This document shows positions 42,167-48,232 of a stretch of DNA of 48,232 nucleotides, piece after piece (position 1 is the first letter of the stretch; every line of letters starts with the position of its first letter). The stretch covers positions 62,329 to 110,560 of the forward strand of contig JABUSB010000004.1 of the NCBI GenBank assembly GCA_021444005.1, in the 5' to 3' direction. Origin of the DNA: Malacoplasma sp. Its GTDB lineage: Bacteria; Bacillota_I; Bacilli_A; Mycoplasmatales; Mycoplasmoidaceae. The notes under the pieces were generated by a model that saw only the letters and a list, made by a program, of their open reading frames with translations, ran no database searches and was not told the origin of the DNA. A program made the translations under genes and the position numbers.

Positions 42167-45151
42167 GTGATTTTTTTAAAGAAGTTTGAAGCAATCGGGT
42201 TTAAGTCATTTGCTGATTTAACAAAAATTAATTTTGATTGCTCCCTTATTGGAATCGTGGGTCCAAACGGATCTGGGAAATCAAATGTAGTGGATGCAAT
42301 TAAATGAGTGTTAGGGGAGCAATCGATTAAATCATTAAGAGGGAAAAAAAGTGATGACATTATCTTTAATGGATCACTTACCAAAGATGCTAGTCCCTAT
42401 GCGCAAGTGACACTAACTTTTGATAATACCAAAAGGTTTTTACACTTTGATAGTGATGAGGTTGCAGTAACCCGCAAGCTGTACCGGGGAAATGGGAGTA
42501 ATGAATACTATATTAACGGTGCTCTAACACGCCTTAAAGACATTCACGATGTTTTTTGTGATACGGGATTATCAAAAGGATCTTTGGGAATTATTTCACA
42601 AGGGACAGTTAATTGGTTTTCTGATACTAAACCAGAAGAACGAAGGACTATTTTTGAAGAAGCTGCTGGAATTAGCAAATACATTCGGAAAAAAGAAGAG
42701 TCTTTAAGACAATTAGAAAGAACACAAAACAACTTAAACCGGGTAAGTGATTTAACTAAAGAATTACACAAGGATATTAAAAAATTAGAGTTACAAGCTA
42801 ATAAAGCCAAAGACTATATTGCTAAAAAAAATGAACTTACTAATTTGGAAATTACGATTTTGGTAAAAGATATTTTAAAAGCCCAAAATGACTTAAGTGC
42901 AGTTGAGTCCAAAATTGCCAATTCAAAAACAATTAAACAAGATTTAACCCCAAAATTAAACCAGTTATTAAATAACTTGAATTCCAATAAGGAAATGTTA
43001 ACTAATGTGGAAATTAAGTTAGATAATTTCCACTGGGAGTTAAACCGGATTAATGAAAACATTAATAAGCTAAAAGTTCAAAAAACGATTTTCGAAAATG
43101 ATTTAGCAATTGATTATAATTCTGTTGATTTTCAATCTAAGGTTGATGCATTATCAACATTGATTGAAACAAAGCAAAAAGAATTAGAGAATTGCCAAAA
43201 GATTTTTGAACGTAATAAAGTTGAAGCGGCTAAAAACAATGATGCACTAGATGAATTAAAATACAGTGCAAAGCTTAATGAAAAAGAGATTTTAGAGCTT
43301 AGTAAACTAATCGCAAGACACGAGAATGAATTGGTTTATTTAAATGCAGCATTGTCTTCCAAATCAAATTATTCATTAGGTGCTAAAACAATCCTGGAAA
43401 ACAAGGAAGCACTAACCGGGATTTTAGGGAGTGTGGCTGATTTTGTAAAATGTGAAGACCAATATAGTAAAGCGATTGGGATTGCATTAAATAAAAACAC
43501 ACAAAACATTGTAACCAATACAAATCGTGATGTGAAAAGGGCGATTGATTTTTTGATTAATAACAAAGCTGGAATTGCCACTTTTATGCCAATTTATGAT
43601 ATGAAACCAACCCCAATGCGTGACCAACACTACCAAATCCTTTTACAACTTGATGGGTTTGTTTCAATTGCAAGTGAGTTAATCAAGTGTGATAAAAAAA
43701 TCGCACCAGTTTTTGAAGTGCTTTTAAACAAAGTAATTATTGCAAAGGATTTTGAAAGTGCGCTCCAAATTGCTAAATACACTTTTAACCTTTACAAGAT
43801 TGTTACGGTGGATGGCCAAACTATTTTACCACACGGAATTATCAGTGGTGGGTATGCTAACCAAGTAGTTGATGGTGCAATTAATATTAAAAACAAAATT
43901 AAAGTGATTGCAACAGAATTGGAAAATGCAAAAAAAGAATTGCTAAACAAAGAAGATGCAAAAGCTAATTTGAATTTAAAAATCATTGATATTGAAGCAA
44001 AATTTAACGAAAACAAAATTAATTTAGGAATTTATGCAACTGCAATTAATAACTTTGAACAAGAATTAATAAAGCAAAAAACCGAATACCAAAAACTTAC
44101 AAACCATTCATATTCTAGTGAATCACAAGAAGCTGATAAAAACAACAGCTTAGCTAAAAACTTGGAAGAAATTACCATTCGACTTAACAATTTAGTCAAT
44201 TCCAAAGATTTAGTATTAAATGAAATTAGCACAAACGAAGCTAAGAAAAAAGAGTTAAAAAACACAATTAGTGAATTAGAAATTGAAATTGAAAATTCAC
44301 GGAATTTAATCAACTCAAGCACCGATGTATTAGTTGAATTAACTGAAACTGAGGTTAATAGTAAAAATGTTTTAGCATTTGCAAAGCAAAAGCTAAATGA
44401 TACATACAAACTTACAGTTGAAAACGCAATTGCATCATATAACAATCCACTATCAATTTCAGATTCAGAAGCCCGTAATAAAATTAACAAGTTAAGTAAA
44501 GAATTAAGCTATATTGGCCCCATTAATATGGAAGCTGCTAGTGAATTGAGTGAAAAAAGCGAGCGCTATGAAAAACTGTATAATGAAGAATTAGAAATTA
44601 ACCAAGCAAAAGAGAATTTACTTAATATCATTAAGGATTTGGACCAAAAAGCCCACGAGGATTTTGAAGCAACAATTTTGAAAATTAATGAAGAATTGCC
44701 AAAAACCTTCCAACATCTTTTTGGTGGTGGGACTTGTATGATTGATTTTATTGACCCATCTGATATTCTAACATCAGGAATTGATATTAAAGCCAATCCA
44801 CCTGGCAAAAACTTAAACTCCTTATTTGCCCTTTCTGGGGGTGAAAAAACCTTGGTTGCCCTTTCCGTATTGTTTACTATTTTAAAAATTAGTTCATTCC
44901 CATTAGTTGTCTTGGATGAAGCAGAATCCGCATTAGATCCCAGTAATGTGGAAATGTTTGGTGACATTATTTCCCAATTTTCAACTGATACCCAATTTTT
45001 GGTAATTACCCACCGTGAGGGGACAATGCAAAGATGTGAGAAATTGTTTGGTGTTACGATGCAACAACAAGGGGTAACAATTATGTTTCAATCAAAAGTG
45101 CAAGAGGCAAAACAATTTGCATTTGACGACACTCTAAAAAAACAAAATTAG
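42167..45151 (+). CDS. smc: Chromosome segregation ATPase SMC
   Basis: 994 aa, GTG start giving MIFLKKFEAIGFKSFAD; one TGA Trp at 42305. Walker A GPNGSGKS at residues 32-39, long coiled coils around a central hinge at about residues 400-520 (LGSVADFVKCEDQYSKAIGI...NKAGIATFMPI), ABC signature LSGGEKT at about 889-895 and Walker B VVLDEAESALD with D917-E918. It is somewhat shorter than B. subtilis SMC (1186 aa) through shorter coiled coils, like M. genitalium MG298. It organises the nucleoid with ScpA/ScpB. ftsY starts 9 nt later. Confidence 0.97.
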
Positions 45152-45160
45152 GAGATCATA

Positions 45161-46225
45161 ATGGCATTAGGTTTTTTTAAAAAATTAATTAATAAAATTA
45201 AGGGCAAAAAAGAGGGAAGTGTCCAAGATTTATCTTCTAAAATTGAAGAGAAAAACATTGAGAAACAAAATGAGATATTTGTCCAAAAAGCGGATAAGCA
45301 AGAAAAGTTTGACCAAGGGTTAAGAAAGTCAGCTAATACCCTTAAAACTGCAGTTAATGAAATTGTTAAAAAATTCAAAAAGGTTGATGAAACTTTTTAT
45401 GAAAACATTGAAGAATTGCTAATTTCATACGATGTTGGGGTGGTTGCAACTAATAAAATTAGTGAAGCGATTCGGGATGAAATTTCATACCAAAATGTAC
45501 AAGACCCTAAATTAATTCGTGAAATTATTGTTGATAAAATTTTTACATACTACATTCAAGACACTGATGTAAACACTTTTTTAGATATTAAAAACGATCG
45601 GACAAACATTATTTTAGTAATGGGTGTCAATGGGGTTGGTAAAACTACTTCAATTGCTAAAATTGCACACCGTTTTATTCAAAAAAAGAAAAAGGTATTA
45701 CTTGTTGCCGGGGATACTTTCCGAGCCGGGGCGGTTGAGCAATTAAAAGTTTGAGCTGAAAAACTTAAATGTGAAATTGTTTTACCTGAAAAAGAAGGAC
45801 AAGATAGTGCATCTGTGATTTATAAAGGAATTCAGGAAGCAAAAAACAAAAACTATGATTTAGTGATTTGTGATACTTCTGGAAGACTACACAATAAAAC
45901 TAATTTAATGAAAGAATTAGAAAAAATCCATAATGTGATTCACAAGTTTGACAATAGCGCGCCTCACGAGACTTTACTAGTATTAGATGCAACACTGGGG
46001 CAATCGGGAATTATGCAGGCTAAGGCTTTTAAAGAAATTACCAAGGTTAGTGGCATTATTTTAACTAAAATGGATGGGTCTTCAAAAGGGGGAATTGTAT
46101 TGTCAATTAAAGATAATTTTAATATTCCCGTGAAATACATTGGACTTGGTGAAAAACTAGAAGATTTATCCCCATTTGATTTGCAAAAGTTTATTGATGG
46201 AATTACATCTGCTATTGTGATTTAG
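45161..46225 (+). CDS. ftsY: Signal recognition particle receptor FtsY
   Basis: 354 aa with one TGA Trp at 45752. N-terminal charged helix region, N domain, then the SRP GTPase: G1 GVNGVGKTT at residues 155-163, [17 protein letters not shown]3 [10 protein letters not shown]4 [10 protein letters not shown] and closing [13 protein letters not shown]. It docks ribosome-SRP complexes at the membrane. An AGGAG precedes the ATG. It follows smc by 9 nt and precedes ylxM by 2 nt, an operon. Confidence 0.97.
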
Positions 46226-46227
46226 TT

Positions 46228-46551
46228 ATGAAAACACAGAATTTATATGAGATTGTTTTACTAATTGATTTTTATGGCACACTATTAACGCAAAAACAAC
46301 TTGATAATTTAGTTGCTTATTATTTTAATGATTGCACTTTAAATGAAATTGCACAAAACAATCAAGTGTCGAAGATGGCAATTTATGATAGTATTAACAA
46401 ATCTAAAAATGAGTTATTTGAATATGAAAATAAATTAGGATTTATTAAAAATTATAAAAATCGCATTGCATTGTATGAAAAAATAAAGGATGCAGAATTA
46501 AAACAAGAATTGTTAAAAACCGAGGTTATTCAAATATGGAACAAAAAGTAA
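46228..46551 (+). CDS. ylxM: YlxM/p13-family DNA-binding protein
   Basis: 107 aa. YEIVLLIDFYGTLLTQKQ and YYFNDCTLNEIAQNNQVSK, then AIYDSINKSKNELFEYENKLG, match YlxM proteins, which have a sigma-70 region-4-like helix-turn-helix and are usually encoded before ffh. Here it follows ftsY, the SRP receptor, which keeps the link with the SRP pathway but with the other partner. The C terminus overlaps the next gene by 16 bases. Confidence 0.85.
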   Translation: MKTQNLYEIVLLIDFYGTLLTQKQLDNLVAYYFNDCTLNEIAQNNQVSKMAIYDSINKSKNELFEYENKLGFIKNYKNRIALYEKIKDAELKQELLKTEVIQIWNKK

Positions 46552-47126
46552 AAGTTGTTTTTGAAATTAGTAAACTCAAAAATGTAATTAAAAATGAAAT
46601 ACCTTCTTGACTTGAATTTGTTAAAGAATTCATTAAAAGTAATGATATTGTCACTAATTTTTATTTCATTCTTGATTTTGAAAATGATGATATGAGGGTT
46701 AGTGATCCTAATAACATTGCAAATTGAAAAGCAGTTGCAGAAAAAATTAGCAATTATTTAAAAGAGAATAAAATTGATTTTAAAAAGAACATTTTAAATT
46801 TTGGATTGTGTTTAGACCCAGTATTAACAAACGATGACCAAAAAAATATTTTGTTTTATTCTTATTTAAATCCAGAACAAAAAATTAGTTTAGATAATAG
46901 TGATTCTATCTTTTTCTTCAATGCTTTTGAATTAGATGATTTTTTAACATTAAATGGATATTTCATTTATTTTTTGAATTTTGATGAATATAAAGTTAAT
47001 GACAAAAAAGCGAAACGAATTTGTAAGGATATTCAGGGTTATATTGATAGTAGTAATTATAGTGAATTCAGTTTTTCTAACATTAACTACCAGTTTTTAA
47101 CATTTCTAGAACAAAATAAATCTTAG
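46536..47126 (+). CDS. Hypothetical protein downstream of ylxM
   Basis: 196 aa; TGA Trp codons at 46608 and 46725 hide the N-terminal half under the standard code. It begins MEQKVKVVFEISKLKNVIKN and is acidic, rich in Phe, Asn and Asp, with no membrane segment, signal peptide or motif I recognise. The ATG overlaps ylxM by 16 bases, so it is translationally coupled and belongs to the smc-ftsY-ylxM operon. Function unknown. Confidence 0.7.
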
Positions 47127-47229
47127 TTGTATGAAGCAAAAATGCTTTTTAAAAATCAATTTAAATAATTTTTAAAGTCATATCTTATAATAAAATATAT
47201 TATTTTCTTAACTTAATAAAGGAGATCCA

Positions 47230-47493
47230 ATGGCTGATAATGTAAAAAACGATAAAAAAGAAACTGCTACAAAAGGACGTAATATCTATTATTTATCTGC
47301 TAGAAAAGATAAAGATGGTAAAAAAGAGTGCTGGGAAATAAAAATGGAAAATGCGAAAAAAGTTTCTGCATTGGCTGATACTAAAGAAGAAGCACTTAAA
47401 AAAGTCAAAGAATTAGCGGGTAAAAAATCAGCAACTGTTATTATTAGAAAAGTAGATGGAAAAATTCAAGATACCATTAAATTCAATGACTAA
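47230..47493 (+). CDS. DUF2188-domain small protein
   Basis: 87 aa, AAGGAG before the ATG. After a Lys-rich start, the sequence NIYYLSARKDKDGKKECWEI, AKKVSALADTKEEALKKVKE and ATVIIRKVDGKIQDTIKF follows the DUF2188 layout: W-x-V strand, a helix with TKEEA, and a strand with a final K-x-G-x-I-Q. Cytoplasmic, function unknown. It has its own promoter region and the terminator at 47516. Confidence 0.75.
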   Translation: MADNVKNDKKETATKGRNIYYLSARKDKDGKKECWEIKMENAKKVSALADTKEEALKKVKELAGKKSATVIIRKVDGKIQDTIKFND

Positions 47494-47515
47494 TAATTAA
47501 ATATGTGTTTCTAAT

Positions 47516-47549
47516 AAAAGCCTAGAAATTTCTGGGCTTTTGTTTTTTA
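47516..47549 (+). terminator. Terminator after the DUF2188 gene
   Basis: AAAAGCC, AGAAA / TTTCT, GGCTTTT form an imperfect stem (47516-47541) followed by a T-run. Confidence 0.85.
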
Positions 47550-47600
47550 TTTGGATATTTTTAATAAATTACATACCAAAAAAAGTTGTAACTTGTTGTG

Positions 47601-47765
47601 GTATTAATTAGATCAAAAAAACATACAGTAAAAACTGATTGTACTTCCAAAATTTCAATGTTTTTGGTATTAATTAGATCAAAAAAACATACAGTAAAAA
47701 CATCCCATTCATTAGGTACTAATTTAGACCAGTATTAATTAGATCAAAAAAACATACAGTAAAAC
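47601..47765. CRISPR. Miniature CRISPR-like array: three 35-nt repeats, two spacers
   Basis: Repeats lie at 47601-47635, 47667-47701 and 47732-47765. The first two are identical over 35 nt (or 36 with a preceding G); the third lacks one A near its end. Each reads GTATTAATTAGATC, then A7, then CATACAGT, A5 and C. The spacers are unrelated: 31 nt (47636-47666) and 30 nt (47702-47731). On the minus strand the repeat begins GTTTTTACTGTATG, like the GTTTT start of type II repeats, and 35/30 spacing is also type II-like. No cas gene is in the window; the sequence beyond 48232 is unseen. An alternative is duplicated copies of a terminator arm. Confidence 0.55.
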
Positions 47766-47782
47766 TACTGTATGTTTTTTTG
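47745..47782. repeat. Perfect 17-bp inverted repeat formed by the third repeat and an anti-repeat
   Basis: CAAAAAAACATACAGTA (47745-47761), the core of repeat 3, is followed after AAAC by its exact reverse complement (47766-47782). As RNA on the plus strand it gives A-tract, stem, T-tract, a terminator shape. The second arm is also a partial anti-repeat. Confidence 0.8.
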
Positions 47783-47935
47783 TGTATTGACAATAATAAA
47801 GAAATCTGTTGAAGAATGAAGAAGTGTAAAATTCTATAAATAATTAGGAAATAAGAGTTATGAATAAATGAGTTAAGGATAAATTAAGGATGGTTACTAA
47901 ATTAAATGTATCTTAAAAATAAGATATTATTATTA

Positions 47936-48232
47936 TTATTTCTTATTTTTTAACTCTAAAAGTTCCTTTTTAATTGTGGGACATTCTTTAATTATTGCTA
48001 TTTCTGAATGAACTTCAGCGAAGCCTTTGTTCATATCGCTTTTAATGGTAGCAATTTCAGAATGAACTTCAGAAAACCCCTTTTTCATATCATCCTTAAT
48101 CTCTTGCATCATTTCAAGAATGATAGCAAATGGCTCTTTATCTCCTTTACTCATCTTCTTTGAATTCATAAACTCTATAAATCCTCCAAATCTTGTAATT
48201 TTGATGACATTTTTATCTTTGTCTTCAAACAT
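47936..48232 (-). CDS. Coiled-coil protein with internal duplication (possibly partial)
   Basis: 98 aa as seen. The Met codon is the last three bases of the window, so the real start may lie beyond it. After KNVIKITRFGGFIEFMNSKK there is EPFAIILEMMQEIKDDM and then a repeated unit, MKKGFSEVHSEIATIKSD / MNKGFAEVHSEIAIIKE, which forms a short coiled coil. This style resembles DUF16-like short coiled-coil proteins of the M. pneumoniae group. An AT-rich hairpin (about 47914-47950) overlaps the stop and may terminate it. Function unknown. Confidence 0.6.
   Translation of the reverse strand: MFEDKDKNVIKITRFGGFIEFMNSKKMSKGDKEPFAIILEMMQEIKDDMKKGFSEVHSEIATIKSDMNKGFAEVHSEIAIIKECPTIKKELLELKNKK

Noticed and set aside
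47787-47792. Perfect TTGACA as a -35 box after the CRISPR-like repeats
   Set aside because: No -10 hexamer lies 16-19 nt downstream and no gene follows on the plus strand.
47860-47916. 18-codon frame MNKWVKDKLRMVTKLNVS between the CRISPR-like repeats and the last gene
   Set aside because: Too short, weak initiation signal and no recognisable family; could be a gene remnant but cannot be supported.
1-48232. Search for tRNA, rRNA, tmRNA and RNase P RNA genes
   Set aside because: No GTTCRA-type T-loop within a cloverleaf and no rRNA-like or RNase P core sequence was seen in any intergenic region; small divergent RNAs cannot be excluded by eye.

Overview
The window is AT-rich DNA from a Mollicute that reads UGA as tryptophan: almost every long gene contains in-frame TGA codons at conserved Trp positions and stops only at TAA or TAG. 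Gene order points to the Mycoplasma pneumoniae group in the broad sense. The run Cof-type HAD, trpS, Spx-like, NAD kinase, EIIB-like protein has the same order as the MG125-MG129 block of M. genitalium as I recall it, asnS-pgsA matches MG113-MG114, and smc-ftsY matches MG298-MG297. I do not name a species. I saw no rRNA or tRNA gene.

Layout. 1-245: tail of a protein with collagen-like Gly-Pro-X repeats and a coiled coil. 1002-4170: a plus-strand cluster of an adenylosuccinate-synthetase homologue that has lost its active-site loops, a MoxR-like AAA ATPase, and a partner with a possible degenerate VWA domain. 4299-6513: a hypothetical protein, a SprT-like zinc protease, and plsY on the minus strand. 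6655-10427: rpmB on the minus strand, then asnS, pgsA and serS on the plus strand. 10428-11296: a long pyrimidine-rich gene desert closed by a strong terminator. 11297-14662: a giant membrane-anchored surface protein. 14696-16640: hemW and miaA on the minus strand. 16766-18169: a lipoprotein with a DUF31-type serine protease domain. 18240-20823: gpmI, tpiA and a small conserved-looking gene on the minus strand. 21066-22577: a PEBP-family protein and a HEPN/Abi_2 protein. 22614-23321: a TrkA-like K+ regulator on the minus strand. 23429-24692: an infC-rpmI-rplT operon with an attenuator leader. 24758-26648: HAD phosphatase and trpS on the minus strand. 26801-32549: spx-like, nadK, EIIB-like, pgi, a ZIP transporter and gapN. 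32799-41153: two giant tandem surface paralogues and a third surface protein. 41181-41978: a TtcA-like PP-loop protein on the minus strand. 42167-47493: smc, ftsY, ylxM, a hypothetical gene and a DUF2188 gene. 47601-47782: three regularly spaced 35-nt repeats that look like a miniature CRISPR array, ending in a perfect hairpin. 47936-48232: another coiled-coil protein at the window edge.

How it works together. The housekeeping content is glycolysis (pgi, tpiA, gpmI, and gapN as an NADPH-yielding bypass), phospholipid synthesis (plsY, pgsA), translation (three tRNA synthetases, IF3, L20, L28, L35, and tRNA modification by MiaA and a TtcA-like enzyme), membrane targeting (FtsY, YlxM), chromosome organisation (SMC) and ion balance (TrkA-like, ZIP). 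The accessory content is large surface proteins built from a probable N-terminal propeller-like region and Lipoprotein_17-type repeats, a surface protease, and candidate defence elements (the HEPN/Abi_2 gene and the CRISPR-like repeats). The most unusual items are the purA pseudoenzyme with its AAA/VWA-like neighbours, the CRISPR-like array, and the HEPN gene placed directly behind a terminator hairpin.
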